Source: Hymenobacter plasmatis
Lineage (GTDB): Bacteria > Bacteroidota > Bacteroidia > Cytophagales > Hymenobacteraceae
Assembly: GCF_020711255.1 (NCBI RefSeq)
Contig: NZ_JAJFAW010000031.1
Location: 1 to 53,151, forward strand
Length of the DNA: 53,151 nt
Reading direction: 5' to 3'
Below are positions 35,950 to 43,973 of the stretch, one piece after another. The position numbers and the translations under genes were made by a program. The notes under the pieces were generated by a model. That model did no database searches. It saw nothing but the letters and a program-made list of their open reading frames with translations, and was not told the DNA's origin. Positions within the stretch are counted from its first letter, which is position 1. Each line of letters opens with the position of its first letter.

Positions 35950-36017
35950 AGCAGCAAGTAACCCAACCGGGGCGGTTGGGGTTCATTTGTGACAAAGGTC
36001 GGCACGGCGGGACCGAA

Positions 36018-37709
36018 TCACATTTTCATATTGCCCATGTCTTTTGCGTTCATGCCTTTCGTGCTCATCCACGGGGCGGTGAGGCGCAGGTATACCGAGG
36101 CCGAGAGCGGCAGCTTGCCATAGCCGGGCCCGGCGAAGGTGGCCCCACCGTACTGGCCCACTTGCAGGGAATTGGGAATGAAGTAGCCCGTTAGCTGCCC
36201 GCCCACGCTCAGCTCCGGGCCGCGGGCGCCGCCCAGGCTGGCGAGCCGGTAGCTGGCCCCGAGCGTGAGGGCGTTGATATTGTAAACGCTGCTGACAAGG
36301 TTGTCCGTTGAGCCGGCAGAGTAGAATTCCAGTTCCTCGCTGTCTTTCTGCACAAACTCGTAGCGGCCGTAGAACGTGGGCCGGCCCAGCGTGAGGTTGG
36401 TTTCGGCCAGCACGGCGTGCTCGGCGTGGTGGCCGGTGCCCTCATTCATGCCCCACACCAGCGCGGAGGCCAGGTAGTGACGCTCGGCCCAGCTGCTGCT
36501 GTGCAGTACCGAGGCCGTGGTGCGGGTCACGTTTTCGTCGGGGTGCAGGTCTTCGGGGCTTTTGATGAAGGCGCGGCTCACTTGCAGGGCCAAACTGGCG
36601 GAGGGGTTCCAGTTGAGCCTGCCGGCCCAGGAATCGGCGCGGGGGCGGTCGAAATCGTAGCGGTACTGGTCGGGCTCGCGACCGGTGAAGTTGCTGCCTT
36701 CCAGCTTGAACTGCTTGTAGCGCACACCCACCGTGGCTACGCCAAAGGTGATGTGCGTGGCATCGGTCCAGTGGTGCGACAGCGGCGCATCGGGGTTGGG
36801 CATGGCCGAAATGCGGTGCATGAAGGCCACGGGCCCAATCGCCGGCTCGCCTGGGTAGCCCAGGTACAAACTCAGGTCTACGTCGTCGTTCACAGCGTGG
36901 GTGTAGCTGGCCGAGAGGCCCGAAATCAGGTCGTGGGGGTGCTGCCGGTCAATCAGCGGCTGGCCTTTGTACGACTCGCCGGTCTGGAACAGCAGCGGGT
37001 AGCCGCCGTTGGTTTCGGTGAGGGGGTCCAGCGATACCATCAGGCTGAGGTTGAGCAAGCCCCGGGCGCCTACCTCGCGCTGGGCCATGGCCATGGCCCA
37101 GTTGGGCCCGTCGATGGCATTGGCGTGGCCGCGACCGTTGCTGTGGTTGAAGTTCTGGCTGGTGTAGCGGGCATTGGCGGCGCCGTGGTACATGAGCATC
37201 CAGGGGCCCTTGTGCTGCATCCACATGTACATGGGCGTCTGGTCGGGGTGCCAGCTGGTGCCCGAGCCGTTGCGGCTCATGGGCAGGTTACGCGAGAGGG
37301 CGTGGCTCATGCCCGACATGGCCATGCCGCTATCCTGGGCCATATCCATGTGCATGGCGTGGTCGCCGGCCGGCATGTCCATGCCGGGGGCGTGCTGCAT
37401 CTCACCGGCTTTCATGGTTTCGCCGGGCTTCATGTCTTCCATGGAATGCGCGGGCGCGGCCGGTGCTGGGCTGGTTTCGGCGGGAGCAGCAGTGGCCGGG
37501 GCCGGCGCGGCTGGGGCTGGCGTGGGCCGGGCTGTGGAGGCCTTGGCCGGGGCCGGCTTGGCCGGAGCAGGCTTGGCCGCTTTCGGCTTGGTTGCTTTGG
37601 GCATGGGCATCGACATGTCCATGTGCTCGTGCGTTTGCGCTACGGCGGCAAGAAGCGGCGCCGCGGCCAGCAGTGCGGCCAGGGCCAATTTATTGAATAG
37701 CTGTAGCAT
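36018..37709 (-). CDS. Met/His-rich outer-membrane beta-barrel protein, probably copper-related
   Basis: The ATG at 37709 gives 563 residues with a signal peptide (LALAALLAAAPLLAAVAQ); a longer frame exists upstream but adds a non-signal tail. After it comes THEHMDMSMPMPK, a long Ala/Pro/Lys linker (about 35-85), and a second Met/His-rich block (about 88-150: HSMEDMK, HAPGMDMPAGDHAMHMDM). Such blocks bind Cu(I) in known copper proteins. The remaining 400 residues have alternating aromatic/polar strands and end in a beta-strand, consistent with an outer-membrane barrel. A Cys-rich copper-storage-like protein is divergently encoded 217 bases away, and an HMA-AraC regulator lies close by. Function inferred. 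Confidence 0.78.
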   Translation of the reverse strand: MLQLFNKLALAALLAAAPLLAAVAQTHEHMDMSMPMPKATKPKAAKPAPAKPAPAKASTARPTPAPAAPAPATAAPAETSPAPAAPAHSMEDMKPGETMKAGEMQHAPGMDMPAGDHAMHMDMAQDSGMAMSGMSHALSRNLPMSRNGSGTSWHPDQTPMYMWMQHKGPWMLMYHGAANARYTSQNFNHSNGRGHANAIDGPNWAMAMAQREVGARGLLNLSLMVSLDPLTETNGGYPLLFQTGESYKGQPLIDRQHPHDLISGLSASYTHAVNDDVDLSLYLGYPGEPAIGPVAFMHRISAMPNPDAPLSHHWTDATHITFGVATVGVRYKQFKLEGSNFTGREPDQYRYDFDRPRADSWAGRLNWNPSASLALQVSRAFIKSPEDLHPDENVTRTTASVLHSSSWAERHYLASALVWGMNEGTGHHAEHAVLAETNLTLGRPTFYGRYEFVQKDSEELEFYSAGSTDNLVSSVYNINALTLGASYRLASLGGARGPELSVGGQLTGYFIPNSLQVGQYGGATFAGPGYGKLPLSASVYLRLTAPWMSTKGMNAKDMGNMKM

Positions 37710-37727
37710 GAGATGGAGGGTAGTAAT

Positions 37728-37740
37728 ATGGCAATGCCAT
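37728..37740. promoter_or_regulatory. Short perfect dyad in copper-gene intergenic region
   Basis: ATGGCA-A-TGCCAT is a 13-base perfect palindrome lying 19 bases upstream of the outer-membrane protein start. It may be an operator for the nearby regulator, but AraC-type proteins usually bind direct repeats, so assignment is weak. Confidence 0.3.
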
Positions 37741-37926
37741 GGTGTAATACCGGTTAGCCTACCCCAAGGTTGAAGCATTATTCGGCCAAAAACCTACAGC
37801 ACGCCGGCCTGGGCCCGACTCATGTAGGTTAAAAAGTGAATTCTATATGTCCTTCTCGCCCCTGCTCTCGTAATGATGAAGCAGGCCAACCGGCCTTATT
37901 ATCTTTAACCTAACCTCTTCAATACC

Positions 37927-38280
37927 ATGCAAATGCCTACTGCCTCCCCGCGCACCCGCCAGAACAATAGCGCCGTCCTCGACGCGCTTAGCCGCTGCAT
38001 TGCCGCCTGCGAGCTGTGCGCCGACGCCTGCCTCGACGAAAAAGATGTGGCCATGATGGTGCCCTGCAACCGCCTCGACCGCGACTGCGCCGACATCTGC
38101 CGCATCACCGCCGCCTTCATTGCCCGCGGCTCCGACCACGCCAAGCACGTGCTCAAGGAGTGCATGGAAATTTGTCGGAAGTGCCATACCGAGTGTGCCA
38201 AGCACCCGCACGACCACTGCATACAGTGCGCCAAAGCCTGCCAAGCCTGTCTGGAAGCCTGCCAGGCCTACGCGGGTTAA
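37927..38280 (+). CDS. Cys-rich four-helix-bundle copper-binding protein (Csp/DUF326-like)
   Basis: This 117-residue protein contains 16 cysteines arranged as CxxxC/CxxC pairs on helices: CIAACELCADAC (about 23-34), CNRLDRDCADIC (about 45-56), CMEICRKCHTEC (about 79-90) and CIQCAKACQACLEAC (about 97-111). That layout is typical of cytosolic copper storage proteins, which hold many Cu(I) ions inside the bundle. There is no signal peptide, so it should stay in the cytoplasm. A box TATCTTTA (37900-37907) close to TAxxTTTG lies upstream, without a matching -33 element. The next gene on the plus strand is far away, and a strong terminator follows. Confidence 0.9.
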   Translation: MQMPTASPRTRQNNSAVLDALSRCIAACELCADACLDEKDVAMMVPCNRLDRDCADICRITAAFIARGSDHAKHVLKECMEICRKCHTECAKHPHDHCIQCAKACQACLEACQAYAG

Positions 38281-38285
38281 TACGC

Positions 38286-38370
38286 TGTCATGCTGAGCTT
38301 ATGAAGCATTTTCTCAGGGTTGAACGGATTGTTCTGCGGTGATAAGATGCTTCATAAGCTCTGCATGACA
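38286..38370. repeat. Dispersed inverted repeat, GTCATGCTGAGC family
   Basis: Imperfect inverted arms, TGTCATGCTGAGCTTATGAA onward (38286-38312) and its partner ending CTCTGCATGACA (38344-38370). The arms are related to those of the element inside the radical SAM gene, but the centre is different. It begins six bases after the copper-protein stop. Confidence 0.8.
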
Positions 38371-38380
38371 AACGAAAAAA

Positions 38381-38428
38381 AGACGTAAAAAGGCGGCCAC
38401 CTGAAGGGGTGGCCGCCTTTTTACGTCT
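38381..38428. terminator. Bidirectional intrinsic terminator
   Basis: Perfect 21-bp arms (38381-38401 and 38408-38428) with core GGCGGCCACC/GGTGGCCGCC, a 6-base loop and flanking A5/T5 tracts. It sits between the convergent copper-protein gene and the HMA-AraC gene and can end transcription from both sides. Confidence 0.9.
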
Positions 38429-38446
38429 ATTCTCCAAGTAGGCCGC

Positions 38447-39019
38447 TTATGCCAGCGCGTCGAGCGAGACCCGCTCGGGGAGCATCAGGCGGCGGAACTC
38501 GCTCACGGAGTAGCCCGTCACTTGCCGGAACTGGTTGCTGAGGTGCTGGCCCGAGCTATAGCGCATCTGGTCAGCTATTTGGTTCAGGGTTAGCTCACCG
38601 TAGCTGAGCATTTCCTTTACCCGCTCAATCTTGAGGCGGATGAGGTATTTCTCAATGGTGAGGTGGGCAGTGCGCGAAAACACCTTGCTCAGGTGCGAGT
38701 ACGTGGCGGCAAACCGGTCGGTGAGAAACGCCGACGTGGTGAGCGGCGAACGGGCCGTGCGCAGGTGTTCGAGGTAATCGGCGAGCACGGTTTTGATTTG
38801 TTCGGTGAGCTGTTCGGCGCGGCCGCGCAGCAGCTCAAAGCCGGCGTCGTGCAGCAGCGGGGCCAGCTCTTCGGGGTCGGCGGGGGTGGCTTCGTCGAGC
38901 TCGGCTACTCCCAGGGTCACCGTCTTGGGGCGATAACCGGCCCGTTCCAACAGGTTGTGCACGGCTTCTACGCACCGGGGGCACACCATATTTTTGATAT
39001 GCAGTAGGTTAGTTTTCAA
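38447..39019 (-). CDS. HMA-like metal-binding domain fused to AraC-family HTH regulator
   Basis: This 190-residue protein has an N-terminal heavy-metal-associated (HMA)-like fold of about 68 residues with the CxxC motif in HIKNMVCPRCVEAV (C13 and C16), then a helical linker and a C-terminal AraC HTH (about 95-180): HLSKVFSRTAHLTIEKYLI, ERVKEMLSYGELTLNQIA and SSGQHLSNQFRQVTGYSVSEFR. The start is TTG at 39019, needed for the first beta-strand of the HMA part; an ATG at residue 11 would remove it. It lies 5 bases after a small membrane-protein gene. Metal sensing by the CxxC domain and control of the copper genes are inferred. Confidence 0.9.
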   Translation of the reverse strand: MKTNLLHIKNMVCPRCVEAVHNLLERAGYRPKTVTLGVAELDEATPADPEELAPLLHDAGFELLRGRAEQLTEQIKTVLADYLEHLRTARSPLTTSAFLTDRFAATYSHLSKVFSRTAHLTIEKYLIRLKIERVKEMLSYGELTLNQIADQMRYSSGQHLSNQFRQVTGYSVSEFRRLMLPERVSLDALA

Positions 39020-39024
39020 GGGCT

Positions 39025-39384
39025 TTAACGTGTTTCGGGCCGCCGCGAGGAGGCCGGTGAAGAATTAGAACGAGTGGCCAGCGCACCAGCTCCTGCCCGG
39101 CGCGGACGCGGAGCCGGAGTGGAGGCTTCTGCCCAGCCGGGCCCAAACCAGTGCCCGGTGGCCCAAGTCACAAACGGAACAACCGCCAAGAAGGTGACAG
39201 CCAACAGCCAGAACAGTACGAGAAATGCAGAAAAAAGTCGACCAAAAAAGTGGTCACTGACTCCAAACAAATAAACCACCAGCATTAGTGCCAGCGCCAA
39301 GCTCACGCCCGCAAGCACGCCCACCCGGCGCCAGGGCCAAGCAGCCACGTGTTTTTGAAGGCGACGACGCAACGGCAAGGGCAT
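39025..39384 (-). CDS. Small membrane protein of unknown function
   Basis: This 119-residue protein has a basic N-terminus (PLRRRLQKH), two membrane helices (GVLAGVSLALALMLVVYLFG and AFLVLFWLLAVTFLAVVPFV) and a Pro/Arg/Ser-rich tail. No family was recognised. It is the first gene of a two-gene unit with the HMA-AraC regulator (5-base gap), so it may be part of the same metal response. A near-consensus -7 box AAATTTTG lies on the minus strand around 39413-39420, with TTG 21 bases before it. Confidence 0.75.
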   Translation of the reverse strand: MPLPLRRRLQKHVAAWPWRRVGVLAGVSLALALMLVVYLFGVSDHFFGRLFSAFLVLFWLLAVTFLAVVPFVTWATGHWFGPGWAEASTPAPRPRRAGAGALATRSNSSPASSRRPETR

Positions 39385-39438
39385 AATCTAGGGAATTGGG
39401 GATGTGAAAATAGGGCAAAATTTGGTTAAATCACCATC

Positions 39439-40041
39439 TTAGCTCAACAAAGCGAGCAACTCATGTTGCAAGCTCTCACCGGTATCGGCCTCGTACCAGG
39501 CATTCATGGCCTTTATGATATGGTTGGTGTGCAGCGATTTGTCGGCGTGCAGCTGGTGCGCCAGCGCTTGCGCCGCGGCCGGCCGCGGGCCCCAGTCGCT
39601 CAAGTGGTTGCTGGTGGCCTGGTCGAGCCGGATTAGCTTGGGAATGCTGTTGGCGCCGTTGGTTTGGTGGGCCGCCATCAGCTCGGGATGCTCCGAGCGC
39701 AGCAGCACGTGCAGCCGGATGTTGCCGGCGCTCTCCTCGGCCAGCCGCGCCAGCACGGGCAGCAGGTGGGCCGTGTCGCCGCACCAGGCTTCGCCCAGCA
39801 CCAGCCAGTGCTCGGCGCGGGGCAGCTGGGCCAGGGCTGTCACCAGCTGGGGCAGCAGGGCGTGGGTGTAGGCGCGGTCGAGGTGGGCCTGGTTTTGGTC
39901 GGTGTAGCGGATGAGGCCCGGGTTTTGGTCGGGGCCGCTGGTGCGGCGCTCGGCCGCCAGCACCCCCACCAGGGCCCGGAACTCGGCATAGGTATAGGAT
40001 GGAGCCGGCACCCCGGCCGGCGAAGGAATCTTATTGGACAT
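39439..40041 (-). CDS. Thioredoxin-like family protein
   Basis: This 200-residue protein has an N-terminal helical part and a thioredoxin-like core. HWLVLGEAWCGDTAHLLPVL carries AWCGD, which aligns with the WCGxC site but has only the first cysteine, and IPKLIRLD has the cis-proline loop. Members of this branch are common in Bacteroidota and have no clear function. The single cysteine argues against a normal disulfide reductase. The ATG at 40041 is preferred to the TTG three bases before it. There is no signal peptide. Confidence 0.82.
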   Translation of the reverse strand: MSNKIPSPAGVPAPSYTYAEFRALVGVLAAERRTSGPDQNPGLIRYTDQNQAHLDRAYTHALLPQLVTALAQLPRAEHWLVLGEAWCGDTAHLLPVLARLAEESAGNIRLHVLLRSEHPELMAAHQTNGANSIPKLIRLDQATSNHLSDWGPRPAAAQALAHQLHADKSLHTNHIIKAMNAWYEADTGESLQHELLALLS

Positions 40042-40199
40042 CAAACAAAAATGAGAATATGTGAGGCCTTGCGTAACCTAACCAGTGCGCCCGCCGCTAC
40101 AACCGTACCCACGACCAACGGTTCTGGTTGCGGCAGCGGCAGGTTATTTTTCTACCTTGCAGCGTCGCTCATCCTCAACTTCTTCACTTACGCTCTTTC

Positions 40200-40478
40200 A
40201 TGCTGCTGAAAAACTTCTTCCGCCCTTTCGCTGTGGCCTGTGCCATCACCGCTACTTTCAGTGCCTGCAGTTCGGGCACCAAGGAGGGTGACACCAATGT
40301 GGAGCGCGGCTACACGAAAAAACGCCCCGAGGCTACCGCCGACCGTGGTGTGCCCAACGGCGACTCTACCACAGCCGGCATCAACCGCGAAACGGGCCAC
40401 CACCAGCCCACCGGCAAAGAGCTCTACAAAGCCGCCGGCGAAGCCAAAGACCGCAACCACGACGGCATTGCTGATTAG
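40200..40478 (+). CDS. Small lipoprotein with Asp-rich tail
   Basis: The ATG at 40200 yields 92 residues. The first 22 form a lipoprotein signal (LLKNFFRPFAVACAITATFSAC) with lipobox-like FSAC. The rest is hydrophilic and probably disordered, with the tail DRNHDGIAD, a DxNxDGxxD calcium-loop-like motif. The frame is open upstream but without a signal peptide. No family was recognised. It stands alone, with a bidirectional terminator 128 bases downstream. Confidence 0.7.
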   Translation: MLLKNFFRPFAVACAITATFSACSSGTKEGDTNVERGYTKKRPEATADRGVPNGDSTTAGINRETGHHQPTGKELYKAAGEAKDRNHDGIAD

Positions 40479-40502
40479 ATAAGTACGGGACCTCTCGCGG
40501 GG

Positions 40503-40777
40503 AACCTCACCCCCGGCCCCTCTCCAAAAGAGAGGGGAGCCTGCTTGTCATTGCGAGCGGAGCGAAGCAATCCGTCCTGGTCTCAGCGACTAACCTCCTA
40601 ATGTGAAAAGCCCCGGCACTGCGCAGTACCGGGGCTTTTTCTATCAAAGGGCTTTATCACATCTCAGGGCTAGTCGCAGGGAGAGGACGGATTGCCACAT
40701 TCCGCTGCGCTCCATTCGCAATGACAATTACCGTCTGGCTCCCCTCTCCGCGGGAGAGGGGCCGGGGGTGAGGTTGG
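40503..40777. repeat. Nested inverted repeat array around a terminator
   Basis: Three nested layers are visible. The outer arm, CCTCACCCCCGGCCCCTCTC (about 40505-40527), is matched in reverse near 40752-40775. The middle arm, TGTCATTGCGAGCGGAGCGA onward (about 40546-40577), is matched near 40684-40727. The innermost layer is GTCTCAGCGACTA near 40579 and TAGTCGC near 40671. A terminator hairpin is at the centre. Each outer arm also carries its own AGAGGGG/CCCCTCT hairpin. Confidence 0.85.
40606..40640. terminator. Bidirectional intrinsic terminator
   Basis: AAAAGCCCCGG (40606-40616) pairs with CCGGGGCTTTT (40629-40639), and the enclosed ACTGC/GCAGT extends the stem past a C-A mismatch. Flanking A and T tracts let it act on both strands. 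It lies between the small lipoprotein gene and the convergent BtuG-like gene. Confidence 0.88.
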
Positions 40778-40790
40778 CAGCCTGCAAGGC

Positions 40791-41858
40791 CTAATAAAAC
40801 AGAAACCCGTTTGGCCCAACCTTCACATCGAAGGAATCAATAGCGGCGCCGGAGGCCTGGTAGCGAATGAAGCGGCCGTTGCTGTTGTAGCTGGGCGAAA
40901 TGCCGCCGAAGACGGTGTTGTCGCGCGGGTCGATAGCAAAGCCCGAGAAGCTGCGGCGGATGAACGGGGCCGTGGGCAAGGCCGTAGCAGTGGTGCTGAG
41001 CTGGTATTCGGCGCCGCCAAAGCTGTAGTAGAGCTGGTCTTTGGCGGGGTTGATGCGCAGCTTGCTGGGGCCAGACGTGGCCGGAAACGTGAGTTTGAAT
41101 TGCGTAGCCGGGCTGTTGGGGCTGAAGCGGACGAGGGCGCCGTTGGAAACGCGGGCCGTGTAGGGTGGCGCGCTCAGGTACGTTACAAAGCCCGAGCAGA
41201 GCACCCAGATGTTGCCGTCCTTATCGGCCACCATACTCGAGGGCCCGTCGGCCACGGTGATGGTGGAGGAAAGCGTGCCGGTGGCCTCGTCTACTACTGA
41301 AATAGTGTTGTCCAGGCTGTTGGGCACGTACACCTTGCCTCCCAGCGCCAGTGGCTGCTCCGGGTTGCGGCCCACCGTCACGCGGCTGGCCACGGTGTTG
41401 GTGCTCAGGTCGAGGATGCTGAGCACGCCGGGCAGGTAGCCGGTGTAGGGCCCGCGCCACTCCGTGACATAGCCGCGGGTGGCGGAGGTGGCCGTGAAGT
41501 AGCGCGGCTGGTCGAGCCCGGTAATGGTGCCAGCGGTTTTGAAATCGGGCAGGTTCACCACTTCGATTTTCTTGGAGGCATTGACTACGATGTAGCCGCG
41601 GCTGCCCTGCACGCCCATGTTCTGCACCACGTCGCCCAGCTTGGCGCCACTGTTCGCGCTACTAAAAGCGTCGAGGGTAACGGCTTTGGTGGCTTTATCG
41701 AATACGCTGACGGCCCCATCGCCGGCCCCAAACTGGCCTTCGCTGAGGATGAACACGCCAGTAGTGGCAGCCGGGGCGGGCGTATCGATGGTGCCTTGGG
41801 GGTCGCAGGCGGCCAGCAAGGCCAACGCCGCGAGGAAGGGAACAAACTGTTTTTTCAT
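40791..41858 (-). CDS. BtuG-like beta-propeller surface lipoprotein (B12 uptake)
   Basis: The ATG at 41858 gives 355 residues beginning MKKQFVPFLAALALLAAC, a lipoprotein signal. The mature part is a repeat-built beta-propeller of the YncE/DUF5074 kind: GVFILSEGQFGAGDGAVSVF, GYIVVNASKKIEVVNLPDF, KVYVPNSLDNTISVVDEATG and IWVLCSGFVTYLS are successive blades. In Bacteroides, BtuG proteins of this type bind B12 on the cell surface and hand it to BtuB. Here the gene follows the BtuB-like gene by 77 bases on the same strand, behind a cobalamin riboswitch, which strongly supports that role. A bidirectional terminator lies downstream. Confidence 0.85.
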   Translation of the reverse strand: MKKQFVPFLAALALLAACDPQGTIDTPAPAATTGVFILSEGQFGAGDGAVSVFDKATKAVTLDAFSSANSGAKLGDVVQNMGVQGSRGYIVVNASKKIEVVNLPDFKTAGTITGLDQPRYFTATSATRGYVTEWRGPYTGYLPGVLSILDLSTNTVASRVTVGRNPEQPLALGGKVYVPNSLDNTISVVDEATGTLSSTITVADGPSSMVADKDGNIWVLCSGFVTYLSAPPYTARVSNGALVRFSPNSPATQFKLTFPATSGPSKLRINPAKDQLYYSFGGAEYQLSTTATALPTAPFIRRSFSGFAIDPRDNTVFGGISPSYNSNGRFIRYQASGAAIDSFDVKVGPNGFLFY

Positions 41859-41935
41859 AAAAAGGCATTGCCGGGCCAGCCGGCAGATGGGGTAAAAAAT
41901 GGCAGAGAAATAAATCAGAAGCCTTTTCAGGCTCT

Positions 41936-43939
41936 TTAACGCCAGCCCAACCGCAGGCTGGCGCTCACGGCGCGGGGCGGAGCCGGGCGGCTTGGATAGC
42001 TGTCGTAAGCCAGATTGAGCAGGTTGGTGCCCTGCAGCAGCACGAGCAGGCTGGTGCCGGCCGGCCCGCGCAGCGTGCGCCCCAGCGTGGCGCCCAGCAG
42101 GCCCGTAGCCGGCAAAAAATTGGTGCCCGAGGCGTTGATATACCGGAAGCTGCTGAAGACATACGTGCCGCTCAGCAGCCAGCCCCGCCAGCGGTGGTCG
42201 GTGCTGACGCTGGCCTGGTGCCGCGGCACAAACGCCAGTTGCACCCCCACCGGGTCGGAATCGGCGGCCGAGCCCTGGATTTTGCGGGTGTCGGTGAAAT
42301 GATAGGCTAGCTGCACGCCGCCCACGTAGTGGCGCCAGCGCAGCCGCAGCGCGGTGCTGGCTTCCAGGCCCTGGCTGCGCACCTGGCGCAGGTTGCGCGG
42401 GCTCCAGATGCCGGTGCTGGCGCTGGGCAGCCACTGCACCCAGTCGTCCACGTCTTGCCGGAAGGCTGTCAGCTCCGTTTCCAGCGCGGTGCCCGGCTGC
42501 AGCGCCACGCGGTGGCGCAGCCCGGCCTCGTAGCCCAAGCCCGATTCGGGGCGCAGCAAGGGGTTGCCACCGGGCAGCCAGAACCGCTCATTGAGGGTGG
42601 GCGCACGGTAGCTGCGGGCCGCGCTGGCTTTGACAGTGACTGAGTGATTGAGCGACTGAGTGAGGGAATCTGGTTGGGCTGGCAGCAGGTCCCATTCCAG
42701 CCCAACGGTGGGCGTGAGCGGGGCCAGGCCGGCGGGCAGCACTGCCTGGCGCAGGTTGGCCGACAGGCGCAGCGCCGGGCGGGGGTCGTAGCGCAGCAAG
42801 GCAAAGGCGGCCGCGCGGTTTTCGGTTACTTGCTCGGTACCGTAGCCACCCACCAGCGCGGCAAAATGCTGGGCTTCGGCACCCAGCCGCAGGCTGCCGC
42901 GGGGGCCCAGGGCCGCGGTGTGCTCGGCCTGGGCCTGAGTGGTACGCACGCGGGAGTTGCTCGGGGCGCCGCCGTCGCGGTAGTTGAGCACGTCTTCAAA
43001 CCAGGCGCCGCGCACGGCCCACTGCTGCCGGGCGGCCACGTGGCGGTAGCCCAGCACCAGGCGGCGGCTTTGGTCGCGCTCGCGGGCCTGGCTGCCCGCC
43101 ACGTTCACACCCGACTGGATTTCGCGGTCAGCGTCGGTGAGCCAGGCGGCGGCGGTGAGCTCCCCCGCCGAGCCCACGCGCCAGGCCACGTCGGGGCTGA
43201 TGCTCCACTGGTGGCGCAGGGCGGCATTTTGCAGGGTATAGCGCACGGGGCCGCGGGCTTCGCGCAGCACGTAGGAGTAATTGTTCTGGGCCTGGCGGTA
43301 GCTGGCGGCTACGCGCACGGCCACGGCCGGGGTGGCGGTGCGGGCTTCGAGGCTGCCGCCGGCCAGCCCAAAACTGCCGGCATCGGCCTGCACGCTGCCC
43401 CGGAAGCCGGGCCGCCAGTCGGGGTCGGTGTTGAGGAGGACGGCGCCGCCCACGGCCCCGCTGCCGTAGAGCGCGGCGGCCGGGCCGGGCTGCACCGCCA
43501 CCCGCGTGTTGGCTCCCACCGGCAGCAAAGAAAAGTCGTTTTGGCCCAGGGTGGGCAGCATGATGTTGAGTCCGTTCCAGAGCACGGCCGTATGCTGGGC
43601 TGAGGTGCCACGCAGGGCAATGGTGGCCAGCTGGCCGGGGCCGTAGCTCTTCAGGGCCAGGGGGGTGCGAGCCTGCAGCACGTCGGCCAGGGTGGCGCCA
43701 CGGTATTGGGCCAGCACGGCGGAATCCAGCTCGATTTTTTGGCTGCCGACAGCGAACCGCTCGGGGCCCACGGCCCGCACCCGCACTTCGCCGAGCTGGT
43801 GCTGCCGACGGGTGAGTTGGGCTGAATCGAGGGGAGCCGCGGAGGCCGCGGGCAGCTGCTGGGCACGAGCGGCCCCCAGCCCCAGCAGGAGCAGCAGGCC
43901 GCCGCGAAGACCAGCCCAACCAAATAAAAGACAACGCAT
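41936..43939 (-). CDS. btuB: BtuB-like TonB-dependent cobalamin receptor
   Basis: The ATG at 43939 gives 667 residues with a signal peptide (MRCLLFGWAGLRGGLLLLLG). A plug domain follows (GATLADVLQARTPLALKSYG, IALRGTSAQHTAVLWNGLNI, ALYGSGAVGGAVLLNT), then a 22-strand-type barrel ending in a terminal beta-strand with aromatic W (SASLRLGWR). These features identify a TonB-dependent outer-membrane receptor. The cobalamin riboswitch in its leader and the BtuG-like gene after it identify vitamin B12 or another cobamide as the likely substrate. The frame is open for 12 more codons upstream through a TTG, but the ATG begins the signal peptide. Confidence 0.9.
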   Translation of the reverse strand: MRCLLFGWAGLRGGLLLLLGLGAARAQQLPAASAAPLDSAQLTRRQHQLGEVRVRAVGPERFAVGSQKIELDSAVLAQYRGATLADVLQARTPLALKSYGPGQLATIALRGTSAQHTAVLWNGLNIMLPTLGQNDFSLLPVGANTRVAVQPGPAAALYGSGAVGGAVLLNTDPDWRPGFRGSVQADAGSFGLAGGSLEARTATPAVAVRVAASYRQAQNNYSYVLREARGPVRYTLQNAALRHQWSISPDVAWRVGSAGELTAAAWLTDADREIQSGVNVAGSQARERDQSRRLVLGYRHVAARQQWAVRGAWFEDVLNYRDGGAPSNSRVRTTQAQAEHTAALGPRGSLRLGAEAQHFAALVGGYGTEQVTENRAAAFALLRYDPRPALRLSANLRQAVLPAGLAPLTPTVGLEWDLLPAQPDSLTQSLNHSVTVKASAARSYRAPTLNERFWLPGGNPLLRPESGLGYEAGLRHRVALQPGTALETELTAFRQDVDDWVQWLPSASTGIWSPRNLRQVRSQGLEASTALRLRWRHYVGGVQLAYHFTDTRKIQGSAADSDPVGVQLAFVPRHQASVSTDHRWRGWLLSGTYVFSSFRYINASGTNFLPATGLLGATLGRTLRGPAGTSLLVLLQGTNLLNLAYDSYPSRPAPPRAVSASLRLGWR

Positions 43940-43941
43940 CC

Positions 43942-43973
43942 GAATCAAATTTTCGATGAAGAAAATTCGATTC
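43942..43973. promoter_or_regulatory. AT-rich hairpin just upstream of btuB start
   Basis: GAATCAAATTTTC (43942-43954) and GAAAATTCGATTC (43961-43973) are inverted with one mismatch around a 6-base loop. The hairpin ends two bases from the btuB ATG. It may be part of the riboswitch expression platform that blocks or frees ribosome entry; this is inferred. Confidence 0.45.

Noticed and set aside
40547..40727. The repeat-rich region considered as a CRISPR array
   Set aside because: The units are inverted and nested, not direct repeats with regular spacers, and no cas genes are present.
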